This document shows, in pieces, positions 8,201 to 15,981 of a DNA stretch of 16,871 bases. The position numbers were made by a program, and so were the translations under genes. Location: assembly GCA_900546395.1 (NCBI GenBank), contig URDD01000056.1, positions 1 to 16,871 of the forward strand, given 5' to 3'. Each line of letters begins with the position of its first letter. Position 1 is the stretch's first letter. Source of the stretch: an uncultured Bacteroidales bacterium. Its GTDB lineage: Bacteria; Bacteroidota; Bacteroidia; Bacteroidales; UBA932. The notes below the pieces were generated by a model, which saw only the letters and a list, made by a program, of their open reading frames with translations, did no database searches and was not told where the DNA came from.

Positions 8201-8352
8201 TCAAGGATCTTCAGCTGTATCTCTCATGTGAGAATCCTTACGTATTCTCCGGAATGAAGGGAGGATGGGACCCCGAATACAATGCCGACGGTTCCGGACG
8301 TGCCTATCCTGTAGCAAGAGTCTGGTCTGTAGGTCTGAATGTTAAATTCTAA
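5299..8352 (+). CDS. susC: SusC-like TonB-dependent outer-membrane transporter
   Basis: A 1017-residue SusC/RagA-type protein. A signal peptide ends near AFA-Q (cleavage about residue 41); its N-region before the hydrophobic core is unusually long (about 22 residues). A carboxypeptidase-D-regulatory-like beta-sandwich follows (about 45-125, with the DFDGAYTV motif), then VVVGYGVQKK (about 131-140), the plug with NIRGFNT and AIYGSRASNGVILVTTKKG (ending about 245), and a long beta-barrel. A segment KYIDKNDDGKIDDDDR, typical of SusC proteins, lies near residue 830. The protein should import mannan-derived oligosaccharides with energy from TonB. The next gene, susD, starts 15 bases after its stop, as in every Sus-type pair. 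The substrate is inferred from downstream GH76/GH92 genes. Confidence 0.95.
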   Translation: MKSSKLVEGFAACAEYLAFARSFLIAAIVFICAGVTQTAFAQTGTITVTGKVTCNGVGVIGASVMAKGTTVGAITDFDGAYTVKVEPDAVLVVSAIGYSSSEAPVNGRTKLDFSISEESLQLEGTVVVGYGVQKKVNLTGAVASVSTEELEGKPIANVLEGLQGTTPGLVIQQGSSTPGSAPTMNIRGFNTMNNNDPLVIIDGIEGSLANLNPSDIDQISVLKDASSTAIYGSRASNGVILVTTKKGKEGKVEVNYNMTAGFQQPTSLPTVVDSWIYAELYNEAAVNSGRSTKFTAEDIASYRNGGPNCKWIEEIYRRRASQHSHNLSVTGGTESLSYMASVGYLGQNSLFKGPDYGYDRYNARLNLSHKVNKVLTVSFTSQFTRNDIKDHAYWTEWIIEQCNRMPAIYDIKTPEGAYNYPSGSNNNALERLETGGYRRSVNDDMSGTIAADINIVKGLKLALQGGARYINNNTHENRKASDNPLSGDKENHISETFDRSTKYTASAILSYNTTFKEKHSFGALVGYGYEGERAKNFGTTRVTEDHKYDVMVGTVNGTEKLPVTNWSGASDWSLYSVFGRLNYNYDEKYLLEFNLRNDYSSYFAKGNRSGLFPSLSAGWRISQENFWKGVRPYISSMKIRGSWGLVGNNRIGAYRYMQAVSVTDGMVFGDQSAPTASFSSANPDIKWETTRMADIGIDMGFLKDNLTFSFDYFNNMTRDILVSLSVPGIFGNGSPISNAAKVKTQGWEFAINYHFDTGIVKHNLSGNVSDSWNKVISTRGNDLYYGSDVVTVIKEGYPLYSYYALRNDGFFQSDEEAASSAHLVGVEPKAGDIKYIDKNDDGKIDDDDRFVVGNDFPRYTFGLSYGLEVKGFFFSFLLQGVGMRSRWMRGEGVEAFHNNNEGPVLDFHMDRWTPANPDASYPRLTMGAESTNNATKSDFWIQNAAYLRIKNVQIGYNFPKHLLEKIRFKDLQLYLSCENPYVFSGMKGGWDPEYNADGSGRAYPVARVWSVGLNVKF

Positions 8353-8353
8353 T

Positions 8354-8362
8354 AGGAGGTGA
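8354..8362 (+). promoter_or_regulatory. Near-perfect Shine-Dalgarno sequence for susD
   Basis: AGGAGGTGA is complementary to nine bases of the 16S rRNA 3' end and lies 5 bases before ATG 8368, just after the susC stop. It fixes the susD start: the GTG at 8359 would begin inside this site. Strong Shine-Dalgarno sequences are uncommon in Bacteroidota; the other genes here have at best weak ones. Confidence 0.75.
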
Positions 8363-8367
8363 CATAT

Positions 8368-9966
8368 ATGAAAAATACAATATATACTTTGCTATTTGCT
8401 GCAGGAATACTCTCAGCGGCATCATGTGTCAAGCTTGACACCGCTCCATACGACAAAGTTACTGATCTCACCTATTGGAGCGAGGATAAAGGTGCTGCAT
8501 TGGCTACCTTGAACAGTTGTTACGGAAGTATGTACAGTTTTGCTGAGATTATGGCTTCGGAGGGTGCTACTGACAATGCTTACGTAAAAGGTCTCAATAC
8601 TACCCAGCCTATCGCCAACGGAGCATATGGTACTGACAACGGATATGTAAAATCTATCTGGGACCATTATTATACAAGTATCAGAATTTGTAATGAGCTT
8701 CTTACCAATATTGACAAAGTTCCTGAACTTGCTCCTGAACTTAAAGCCCGTTATATTGCAGAGTGTCTGACGCTCAGGTCATTGTTCTATTATGAACTTT
8801 ATACAAGATTCGGGGATATTCCTTATTCGGAAAAACCGTTAAGCGTAGAGGAAAGCGAAACTATTTCAAGGACAGACAGGGCTACCGTGCTTTCAAACGT
8901 GATACGCGACCTGAATACTGCTATAAATTCCAAAGCTCTTCCTGCTTCGTATTCTGGAGGTGACAGAGGCCGCATAACTTTAGGAGCGGCAAAGGCTGTG
9001 CTTGCAAAAGTCTATCTTTTCGAAGGAGACTTTGCGAAAGTAAAGGAGATTACAGACGATATAATGACTACAGGACCGTACAAACTGTTTGGCAGTTATT
9101 CCGGCCTTTTCGAAATAGAAAATGAGTACAATAGTGAAGTGATTCTCGACATTCAGTACTCTCCGTCTCTGAGAGAGTTCAGCATGAGAGAAGGAGAGGC
9201 GGGTTTCCTTCCTCCTTCAATGGGAGGATATTGCAGTATTGCTCCTACTCAGGAACTCGTTGACAGCTATATTATGCTTAATGGCAAATCGATTAAAGAT
9301 GCCGGGTCTGAATACAATGAGTCAAAACCTTATGAGAACCGTGACCCTCGTCTTGCCGCCACTATAGTGTATACCGGCAACAGTTACAGGATGGCTGACG
9401 GCAGCGATACAGTGATAGACTGTACAAGTCCTGACAGCAGGGACGCTTTCGGCACTACTTCAGATGTGACCCCTACAGGATATTATCTGAAAAAATGGTG
9501 GGATAACAAATACCGTCTTACTCTTATGTCCGGCTTGAATATAACAGTTATCCGTTATGCGGATATACTTCTTATGAATGCAGAGGCCGCTGTCGAACTG
9601 AACCAGATGAATGAGACTGTGTGGAACAACACTATACGCCTTATACGCCAGCGTGCAGGCTTTACTTCTGCAGGGGCTCTCGATTTTGACCCTCAGGCTG
9701 ATCTCAGAAGCGTGGTACGCAACGAGCGCCGTTGTGAACTTGCGTTTGAAGGTGCCCGCTTTAAGGATATAATCAGGTGGAAGATTGCAGATAAAGTTCT
9801 TAACGGCAATGTGCACGGCATTTATACCGGAGAAACGGTAAATACAGACAACGGTTATGCCATTATTGAAAAACGCTCTTTCGATTCGGGCAAGCATTAT
9901 CTTTGGCCTATCCCTCAGAAAGACAGAGATCTGAATAAAAACCTAAGTCAGAACCCTAACTGGTAA
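8368..9966 (+). CDS. susD: SusD-like surface glycan-binding lipoprotein
   Basis: A 532-residue protein from ATG 8368. The N-terminus is a lipoprotein signal with lipid attachment at Cys20 (lipobox SAASC). Typical SusD features follow: an early helical repeat region with RSLFYYELYTRFGDIPY, helical TPR-like segments (AKAVLAKVYLFEGDF), and a C-terminal region with RYADILLMNAEAAVELN, NTIRLIRQRAG, RNERRCELAFEGARFKDIIRW and a closing LWPIPQKDRDLNKNLSQNPNW. This matches the RagB/SusD family in order and length. SusD proteins form the lid over the SusC barrel and help capture glycans at the cell surface. The gene lies between susC and the susE-like gene, with 5 bases to the latter, so translation is tightly linked. 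Confidence 0.95.
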   Translation: MKNTIYTLLFAAGILSAASCVKLDTAPYDKVTDLTYWSEDKGAALATLNSCYGSMYSFAEIMASEGATDNAYVKGLNTTQPIANGAYGTDNGYVKSIWDHYYTSIRICNELLTNIDKVPELAPELKARYIAECLTLRSLFYYELYTRFGDIPYSEKPLSVEESETISRTDRATVLSNVIRDLNTAINSKALPASYSGGDRGRITLGAAKAVLAKVYLFEGDFAKVKEITDDIMTTGPYKLFGSYSGLFEIENEYNSEVILDIQYSPSLREFSMREGEAGFLPPSMGGYCSIAPTQELVDSYIMLNGKSIKDAGSEYNESKPYENRDPRLAATIVYTGNSYRMADGSDTVIDCTSPDSRDAFGTTSDVTPTGYYLKKWWDNKYRLTLMSGLNITVIRYADILLMNAEAAVELNQMNETVWNNTIRLIRQRAGFTSAGALDFDPQADLRSVVRNERRCELAFEGARFKDIIRWKIADKVLNGNVHGIYTGETVNTDNGYAIIEKRSFDSGKHYLWPIPQKDRDLNKNLSQNPNW

Positions 9967-9971
9967 AAGAA

Positions 9972-11078
9972 ATGAAAAAGACAATCATCTTTATGGCAGC
10001 AGTGCTGGCAATGGCGGCAGGCTGCACGAAATATGAACTCAATACGGATTTTAATGTTCCTGACGAGCTTGTTTCTCCGGATCCGGTAGAACTTGACGTG
10101 ACATCGTCAAAAACCGTTGTCCTTAAATGGGAAGGTGGAGCCGCTGCCGATGGAGGTATAGTCCTTTATGATGTGCTGTTTGACAGGAAGGGCGGGGATT
10201 TTTCATCTCCGATAGCAAAAATGCCAAGTGACCAGGGCGCTTTGAATACACTCACTCTTACGCATTCGGCATTGAATACTATAGCGCGCAATGCAGGTAT
10301 CAAACCTAAGGAAAGCGGTAGTATTATATGGACAGTTTCAGCATCCAAGGGTGGTGAAACAAAGCTTTCAGGTCTTTCTTCTGAAATAAAGCTTACAAGA
10401 GGTGAGGGAATTGACAATATTCCTGATCATCTTTTTGTCAGCGGTTCTGCAGCTCTTGAGGCAGGCCAGGAGTTCCGCCTGGTAGAAGAGGGTGTGTTTG
10501 TAATATATACTGAATTTGGCAACGGATCTCTGAAATTCACATCAGAAAAAGACGGAGGAATCAATTTCTATGCAAGTGCATCAGGAAAACTTAATGAGGG
10601 TGAAGGTGAATATGAAGTTACCGATGCCCCGGCAAGCGGACTTGTGCGTATTACAGTAGATTTCAATGCCTTGAAATTTTCTGTAGAGCAGATAGACAAG
10701 AAAGTGAGGTGTGTCTGGTCTGCTACCTATGCAGATGTTGCAGTTCTGGATTATGCCGGCAACGGAAACTTTACTGGAGAAGGGGATGTCGTATTTCTGG
10801 GCCCTGGCCGGGAAGGAACTCCGGATTGGTGTACTTGGGTGGAGGAAAGATACTACTTCATTGCAAAGGTTGACGGAGTGGAAAAATGCTGGGGATCCAC
10901 TTTCGGTGGGGGTGCTCCTCTTCCGGACGGAACCAAAGAATTTTATATTGTAAAGGAAAATGCCTGGGAGCAGTGGAATAACTGCTGGAAGATGGACCAT
11001 GCATATGATCTGACTCATGTCAAGTTTGCTATCCATACCAATCAGGATAACCTTATGGTTCATTCGTATTCCAACTGA
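9972..11078 (+). CDS. SusE-like surface glycan-binding lipoprotein
   Basis: A 368-residue lipoprotein with Cys18 as the likely acylation site (MAAGC). Residues about 20-140 resemble the SusE N-terminal fibronectin/Ig-like domain (PVELDVTSSKTVVLKWEGG near the start, then IIWTVSASKGGETKLS). Two further beta-rich regions follow, about 150-235 and 240-368. The last is rich in aromatic residues, with YFIAKVDGVEKCWGS and ENAWEQWNNCWKMD, typical of glycan-binding surfaces in SusE/SusF-type proteins. No catalytic motif is seen. It should sit on the outer membrane and bind mannan or its fragments. The position right after susD (5 bases) is the usual one for such binding proteins; sequence in this class diverges fast, so ligand specificity cannot be read. 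Confidence 0.85.
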   Translation: MKKTIIFMAAVLAMAAGCTKYELNTDFNVPDELVSPDPVELDVTSSKTVVLKWEGGAAADGGIVLYDVLFDRKGGDFSSPIAKMPSDQGALNTLTLTHSALNTIARNAGIKPKESGSIIWTVSASKGGETKLSGLSSEIKLTRGEGIDNIPDHLFVSGSAALEAGQEFRLVEEGVFVIYTEFGNGSLKFTSEKDGGINFYASASGKLNEGEGEYEVTDAPASGLVRITVDFNALKFSVEQIDKKVRCVWSATYADVAVLDYAGNGNFTGEGDVVFLGPGREGTPDWCTWVEERYYFIAKVDGVEKCWGSTFGGGAPLPDGTKEFYIVKENAWEQWNNCWKMDHAYDLTHVKFAIHTNQDNLMVHSYSN

Positions 11079-11113
11079 TACCTTTCAGATAATCGCTGAA
11101 GTGAAATAATCAC

Positions 11114-11121
11114 TATATTTG
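11114..11121 (+). promoter_or_regulatory. Probable internal promoter (-7 box) before the glycosidase genes
   Basis: TATATTTG matches TAnnTTTG exactly, is followed by AC, and sits 58 bases before the first GH76 start codon, in a 100-base gap that is the largest in the rightward run. No clear TTG lies at the -33 distance. Glycosidase genes may therefore be expressed partly apart from susCD. Confidence 0.45.
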
Positions 11122-11128
11122 ACAAATC

Positions 11129-11165
11129 GCTGTCCTGGGAGTCCGGTTCTTCCGGGGCAGCTTTT
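11129..11165 (+). promoter_or_regulatory. Leader hairpin followed by a short T-run
   Basis: Within the leader, GCTG (11129-11132) pairs with CAGC (11158-11161), CC (11134-11135) with GG (11156-11157), and CCGG (11143-11146) with CCGG (11152-11155) around a 5-base loop, leaving a 7-base one-sided bulge. TTTT follows at 11162-11165. This could be a weak terminator of the susCDE transcript, an attenuator, or a stabilising 5' end structure. Confidence 0.35.
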
Positions 11166-11178
11166 CAATAAATATATT

Positions 11179-12414
11179 ATGCTGTTAAAATTTTTAAAAT
11201 ATGCAGTTCCTGTCTTAGCCTCAGCATTTCTTATGGCTTGTGACAATTCTATGGAAGAATGGAACGGCAGCGGAGGCAACGCCAATAATAACGATGACGC
11301 TGAAGAAATAAAATGGGGAGAAAGAGCTCTTGCTACGTATGATAGCATGGTTGCCGCCTATATGGTTAGTGTGGGGCAGACGGCCGGCCTTTTCAATGAG
11401 AATTCTCCAAAGGCTCCAAATGATGGTCCTGCTTCTTTCCTTTGGCCTTATGATGGTCTTGTGTCAGGTCTTGCGGCTATGAACAGACTGGGATATGATG
11501 TAGATTATGTCGAAAGAGTTGAAAAGTTCCAGCTTTACTTCAGAAGTTCGGGAGTTGAGAATGTTGGCGGATATGGTTCATCTACTGATGGAGTCAACGG
11601 AGGTGGAGACAGGTTCTTTGATGACAATTCTATAGTAGGCATTGAGTTGGTTGAGGCATACAGGCAGACTGGGGATAAGAAGTATTTGGACAGATGTGCT
11701 CAGATAGTAAAATTCCTGCATAGCGGTTATGATGAAATATTCGGAGGCGCTCTTTGGTGGAACGAGAGCTGTAAGAATATTCCTGGAAACGACAGTTCAA
11801 ACAAACCTGCATGTGCAAACGGCTATGCAACCTGGTTTTTGCTGGACTATCTTGAAGTTTGTCCTGACAATGAGAAAAAGGATGTCCTTGCTTTTGCAGA
11901 GAAGCTTTACAGCTGGTTATATTCTAATTTGCGAGATCCCGAAGATAATGTTTATTGGAACAGTAAGGAAGCGGACGGTACAATCAACAAGACAAAATGG
12001 ACATATAACAGCGGGGCTATGATAGCTGCAGGTGTGGGGCTTTACAAGGCTACAGGAGAAAACTCTTATCTGGACCAGGCAAAGGCAACGGCTGACGGAG
12101 CATACAACTATTTTGTGAAAAGCAGGAACGGCTTGTCTCTTTGTTATCCTACAAATGATCCATGGTTTACTGTGCAGCTTGTGAAGAGCTATATCATTCT
12201 TGAGGAATATCATGCAAAATGCAAAAACTATATTGAAGTCTTTGTTTCCAATCTGGACTATGCCTGGAAGAACGGAAGGAGGTCAGACGGTCTTTTCTAC
12301 GAGGACTGGACAGGAAAAGTGCAGAATCCTTCGCGCGACAGTCAGCTTCTGATGCAGGACGCCGCTTTGGAAGCGCTGGCAGTCGTAGCGTTGTATAATA
12401 ATGAATCCAAATGA
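11179..12414 (+). CDS. GH76 family lipoprotein, alpha-1,6-mannanase-like (first copy)
   Basis: A 411-residue protein from ATG 11179. An in-frame TTG at 11119 would put 20 non-signal residues before the leader and lies in the promoter box, so it was rejected. Lipoprotein signal with Cys21 (LMAC), followed by acidic DNSMEEWNG, which may act as a surface-export signal. The rest is an all-helical (alpha/alpha)6 GH76 domain: FLWPYDGLVSG, the adjacent aspartates Asp148-Asp149 in FFDDNSIVGIEL (the GH76 catalytic pair), KPACANG and TYNSGAMI. GH76 enzymes are retaining endo-alpha-1,6-mannanases or transglycosidases acting on the mannan backbone. The form with FLWP and KPACANG differs from the classical KNAC/YNQG type, so the exact specificity is uncertain. 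The stop overlaps the next start by 4 bases (ATGA). Confidence 0.88.
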   Translation: MLLKFLKYAVPVLASAFLMACDNSMEEWNGSGGNANNNDDAEEIKWGERALATYDSMVAAYMVSVGQTAGLFNENSPKAPNDGPASFLWPYDGLVSGLAAMNRLGYDVDYVERVEKFQLYFRSSGVENVGGYGSSTDGVNGGGDRFFDDNSIVGIELVEAYRQTGDKKYLDRCAQIVKFLHSGYDEIFGGALWWNESCKNIPGNDSSNKPACANGYATWFLLDYLEVCPDNEKKDVLAFAEKLYSWLYSNLRDPEDNVYWNSKEADGTINKTKWTYNSGAMIAAGVGLYKATGENSYLDQAKATADGAYNYFVKSRNGLSLCYPTNDPWFTVQLVKSYIILEEYHAKCKNYIEVFVSNLDYAWKNGRRSDGLFYEDWTGKVQNPSRDSQLLMQDAALEALAVVALYNNESK

Positions 12415-13592
12415 ATAAATTAATCATATCTTTGGCTGCTGCGGTCATGGCAGCGGCTTGTTCCGTTTCAGAACATGAAGACGGGCCTTATGTATCAAAG
12501 GCGAAAGAATCATTCAAGAGTGTCTGGGATTGCTATAGGATTCCTGAATACGGTCTTTTTTCAGAATATTATCCCAATAGTTTCAAGCCGGATCTGGATT
12601 ATTTCGATGACGGCACCCATCAGGCAAATGAATGCAGTTTTCTCTGGCCTATGAGCGGAGTTTTCTCATCAGCTGTCCTTATGGCAAAAGTGGAACCTGA
12701 AACTTACAGGCCATACCTTGATTCCATGGTAGTAGCTATGGAGCAATATTATGATACGACGAGAGTTCCGTTTGCATATCAGGCCTATCCTGCAGCATTT
12801 GACAAGGTAGACCGATATTATGATGACAATGGTCTTGTCGGTATTGACTATATTGATACTTATTCTGTCACAAAAAACAAGGTCCATCTTGAGAAGGCGA
12901 AGCAGGTGTTGTCGTTTATTCTCAGCGGATGGGATGACAGGTTTGAGGGAGGAGTCCCGTGGGTGGAAGGCAAGAAGGACCAGAAACCTGCTTGTGCCAA
13001 CGGAAAGGCCATGGTGCTTGCCCTCAAGTTGTATGAGGCTACAGATGATGAGTATTATCTGGAAACCGGCAAGCGATTCTATAGGTGGATATGGAAATAT
13101 CTTCATGATAAGGAAACTGATATAATCGCCAATTCCTGGCTGACAGAAGGGAACGGGCGCATGCAATTCGACCCATATACATATAATTCCGGTACATTTA
13201 TACAGTCAGCTGTCGCTCTTTACCGCTTTACAGGGGAGCGGAAATACCTTGATGATGCTCTTACAGTCTGTGAAGGGTCTTCAAAATACTTCTTTCATTA
13301 TACCGGAGACGGAATACCTTTTACATACAATATACCTTGGTTTGATGTCGTGCTTATGCGTGGATATCAGGATGTATGGGAAGTTACAGGAGAAAGCAAG
13401 TATGCTGATATCCTTATCAGGGCTCTTGATTGGGCATGGGAAAATGCAAGGGATGATAATGGTCTCGTAGCAAATGACTGGACAGGACGGAAAGATGAAA
13501 CCAAGAAGCCAAAGTGGCTCCTGGACTCTTCATGCATTCCTGAATTCTTCATCAGAGCAGCGATAATAAGAGGAGAAATCAATCTGAAATAA
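12411..13592 (+). CDS. GH76 family lipoprotein, alpha-1,6-mannanase-like (second copy)
   Basis: A 393-residue protein whose ATG overlaps the preceding TGA, so translation is probably coupled. Lipoprotein signal with Cys17 (AAAC), followed by the acidic SVSEHEDG. The GH76 domain shows SFLWPMSGVFSS, the catalytic aspartate pair Asp138-Asp139 in YYDDNGLVGIDY, KPACANG, and YTYNSGTFIQSAVALY. It is of the same subtype as the first copy but clearly diverged, so the two arose by an old duplication or were acquired as a set and may differ in substrate length or side-chain tolerance. Likely surface or periplasm-facing alpha-mannan backbone hydrolase. The GH92 gene follows after 10 bases. Confidence 0.88.
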   Translation: MNKLIISLAAAVMAAACSVSEHEDGPYVSKAKESFKSVWDCYRIPEYGLFSEYYPNSFKPDLDYFDDGTHQANECSFLWPMSGVFSSAVLMAKVEPETYRPYLDSMVVAMEQYYDTTRVPFAYQAYPAAFDKVDRYYDDNGLVGIDYIDTYSVTKNKVHLEKAKQVLSFILSGWDDRFEGGVPWVEGKKDQKPACANGKAMVLALKLYEATDDEYYLETGKRFYRWIWKYLHDKETDIIANSWLTEGNGRMQFDPYTYNSGTFIQSAVALYRFTGERKYLDDALTVCEGSSKYFFHYTGDGIPFTYNIPWFDVVLMRGYQDVWEVTGESKYADILIRALDWAWENARDDNGLVANDWTGRKDETKKPKWLLDSSCIPEFFIRAAIIRGEINLK

Positions 13593-13602
13593 CTTTGATA
13601 AT

Positions 13603-15981
13603 ATGAAACCGAACAACAAAATTTTTGCAATTGCCTTGGGAGCCGTTTGTTTTGCTTCCTGCGGCAACTCAAATGCGGGTATGGAAAACCTTGCATACAT
13701 TGATCCCAATATCGGGACAGTGCATAGCAGGTGGTTTGTCTATACTCCGGCAGCCGTACCATTCGGAATGGCCAAACTTGGTGCATCTACCAACGGAACC
13801 TATGGAAACGAATCCGGATGGGAAGCTGTAGGATATGAGGATATCCATACTTCTATAGACGGATTCCCATGTTTCCATGAATTCCAGATAGGCGGCCTTT
13901 CTCTGATGCCTGTCACCGGAGACGTAAAGACCACACCGGCAAGACTTGAAAACCCGCAGGACGGGTGGCGTTCTGAATTTGACAAGAAAGATGAATGTGC
14001 ACAGGCCGGATATTACTCTGTATTGCTGAAGGATTATGGTGTAAAGGCAGAATTGACTGCAACAGAAAGGGTAGGATATCAGAGATATACATTTCCTGAG
14101 ACAAAAGACGCTCATATAATCCTCAATATCGGAAACAGGCAGGGAGAGAGCGGAAATGTCCGCGATTCTTATGCTGAGTGCAAGGGTAATATCATAAGCG
14201 GATATATTGTCACAGAGCCTGAATATGTGAAAAAATATCAGGCAGGAGCTACTGTACCTATGTATTTTTATGCAGAGATCAGCAAAGCCCCTGAATCAGT
14301 TTCAGGTTTCCGCTATTATGGCTCCGATATGACTTCTGGCAGTTCCGTTTCTGGTCCTGGAGCAGTGATGGTCCTTAACTATAGTACAAAAGAGAATGAA
14401 CAGATAGAAATCAAACTGGGACTTTCATATACTTCAGTAGAGAATGCAAAACTGAATTATATGGCAGAGGCGGAAGGTAAGTCTTTTGACCAGGCTCATA
14501 AAGAGGCTGTAGCAGCATGGGCTGATGCAATCGGAAGGATAGAAGTGAAGGGAGGAACAGAAGAAAGCCGCATAAAATTCTACACAGGACTGTATCACTG
14601 TCTTCTGGGTCGTGGCCTTGCAAGCGATGTCAACGGTGCCTATCCTAAGAATGACGGTACAGTGGGTCAGATAGAATTGGGAAAAGACGGAAAGCCAGTC
14701 CATAACCATTATAATACTGATGCTATTTGGGGAGGATACTGGAATCTTACACCTCTTTGGGCTTTGGCCTATCCGGAGTATTATGGTGACTGGTGTGCCA
14801 GCCAGCTTCTTGTTTATAAGGATGCAGGATGGCTTGGAGACGGTATTGCCTGCAGCAAATATGTTTCCGGTGTAGGTACCAATATGGTCAGCATAGCGCT
14901 TGCCGGAGCCTATAACAGCGGAATCCGTACATTTGATGTCAAGACTGCCTATGAGGCGTCAAGAAAAGATAATCTGGAGTGGCGCGGACGTATAGAGGGA
15001 GCCGGAAAGATGGATGTGCAGCAGTTTGTTGAGAAAGGGTACGTCCCTTATGTTAATGATCCTGGCTTTGTGGCTCATTCCGGAGGTGCTACATTCTCAA
15101 TTTCGCATACTCTTGAATATGGCTTCAGTGCCTATGCAACGGCCCAGATGGCCAAGCAGCTCGGTTATGAGGAAGATTACAGAAAACTTATGGAGCTTTC
15201 AGACGGCTGGGCCAAAGTGTTTGACGACAGTCTGAAACTTGTGCGCCCTCGTCTGGCAGATGGAAGTTTTATTGACAATTTTGATCCTTATGAGTCCTGG
15301 AGAGGATTTCAGGAAGGAAATGCCATGCAGTACAGTTTCTTTGTACCGCAGAATCCGGACTCTCTTGTGAACAGAATGGGACGCGATGCATTCAACGAGC
15401 GTCTTGACGGTATATTCACAGAAGCAAGGAAGACAATTTTCGGAGGCGGAAAGGTAGCTTATGCATTCTCCGGACTTAGAAGTCCGTATAATCATGGAAA
15501 TCAGCCGAGCCTTCACATTCCGTGGCTGTTCAACTTTTCCGGAAAACCATATCTTACGCAGAAGTGGACAAGACTTATCTGTGATGAATTCTATGGTACA
15601 GATGGCGAGCACGGCTATGGTTACGGTCAGGATGAGGATCAGGGACAGCTTGGCTCATGGTATGTACTCAGCGCCATGGGACTGTTTGACGTTCAGGGAG
15701 GTGCATGCAGTAATCCTACCTACCAGATAGGAAGCCCTCAATTTGATGAAATAGTAATTCACTTGAGCAAACTCAATGCTACAGGAAAGACTTTCACTAT
15801 AAGGACAGAAGGAAATTCTCCTGAAGCTATGTATGTCCAGTCTGCAACATTTAACGGCAAGCCGCTGGATCAGTGCTGGCTATATAGAAGTGATGTATAT
15901 GCTGGAGGAGAGCTCGTCCTTAAAATGGGAACAGAGCCTTCTGATGTATGGAACAATTCATTGCCTCCGGTATCAAGATGA
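13603..15981 (+). CDS. GH92 alpha-mannosidase lipoprotein with altered signature motifs
   Basis: A 792-residue protein with a lipoprotein signal (Cys20, FASC). The N-terminal beta-sandwich carries IDPNIGT (34-38) and PFGMAKL (53-59), hallmarks of GH92. The (alpha/alpha)6 part has QEGNAMQY with Glu571, HGNQPS with Gln634, and QDEDQGQLGSWYVLSAMG with Asp677 and Asp679. GH92 enzymes are Ca2+-dependent inverting exo-alpha-mannosidases. Spacing between Glu571 and Asp677/Asp679 matches that between the known acid and base residues of the family, so catalysis should be intact. Differences from the usual consensus are EGNxWQY to EGNAMQY, VPHD to VPQN and GNEPS to GNQPS, so linkage preference may differ from the common alpha-1,2 type. 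Its role would be removal of mannan side chains. Its stop overlaps the next start (ATGA). Confidence 0.92.
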   Translation: MKPNNKIFAIALGAVCFASCGNSNAGMENLAYIDPNIGTVHSRWFVYTPAAVPFGMAKLGASTNGTYGNESGWEAVGYEDIHTSIDGFPCFHEFQIGGLSLMPVTGDVKTTPARLENPQDGWRSEFDKKDECAQAGYYSVLLKDYGVKAELTATERVGYQRYTFPETKDAHIILNIGNRQGESGNVRDSYAECKGNIISGYIVTEPEYVKKYQAGATVPMYFYAEISKAPESVSGFRYYGSDMTSGSSVSGPGAVMVLNYSTKENEQIEIKLGLSYTSVENAKLNYMAEAEGKSFDQAHKEAVAAWADAIGRIEVKGGTEESRIKFYTGLYHCLLGRGLASDVNGAYPKNDGTVGQIELGKDGKPVHNHYNTDAIWGGYWNLTPLWALAYPEYYGDWCASQLLVYKDAGWLGDGIACSKYVSGVGTNMVSIALAGAYNSGIRTFDVKTAYEASRKDNLEWRGRIEGAGKMDVQQFVEKGYVPYVNDPGFVAHSGGATFSISHTLEYGFSAYATAQMAKQLGYEEDYRKLMELSDGWAKVFDDSLKLVRPRLADGSFIDNFDPYESWRGFQEGNAMQYSFFVPQNPDSLVNRMGRDAFNERLDGIFTEARKTIFGGGKVAYAFSGLRSPYNHGNQPSLHIPWLFNFSGKPYLTQKWTRLICDEFYGTDGEHGYGYGQDEDQGQLGSWYVLSAMGLFDVQGGACSNPTYQIGSPQFDEIVIHLSKLNATGKTFTIRTEGNSPEAMYVQSATFNGKPLDQCWLYRSDVYAGGELVLKMGTEPSDVWNNSLPPVSR

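Noticed and set aside
8359..8367. GTG start for susD
   Set aside because: It lies inside the Shine-Dalgarno sequence; ATG 8368 is correctly spaced and gives a clean lipoprotein signal.
11119..11178. TTG start adding 20 residues to the first GH76
   Set aside because: The extra residues do not resemble a signal peptide, and the TTG overlaps the -7 box; ATG 11179 starts a clear lipoprotein signal.
15502..15504. Gln634 (GNQPS) as loss of the GH92 catalytic acid, as reported for mannose-1-phosphate-specific GH92 enzymes
   Set aside because: By spacing to Asp677/Asp679 the catalytic acid should be Glu571 in QEGNAMQY, which is kept. The Gln change is noted only as an altered motif.
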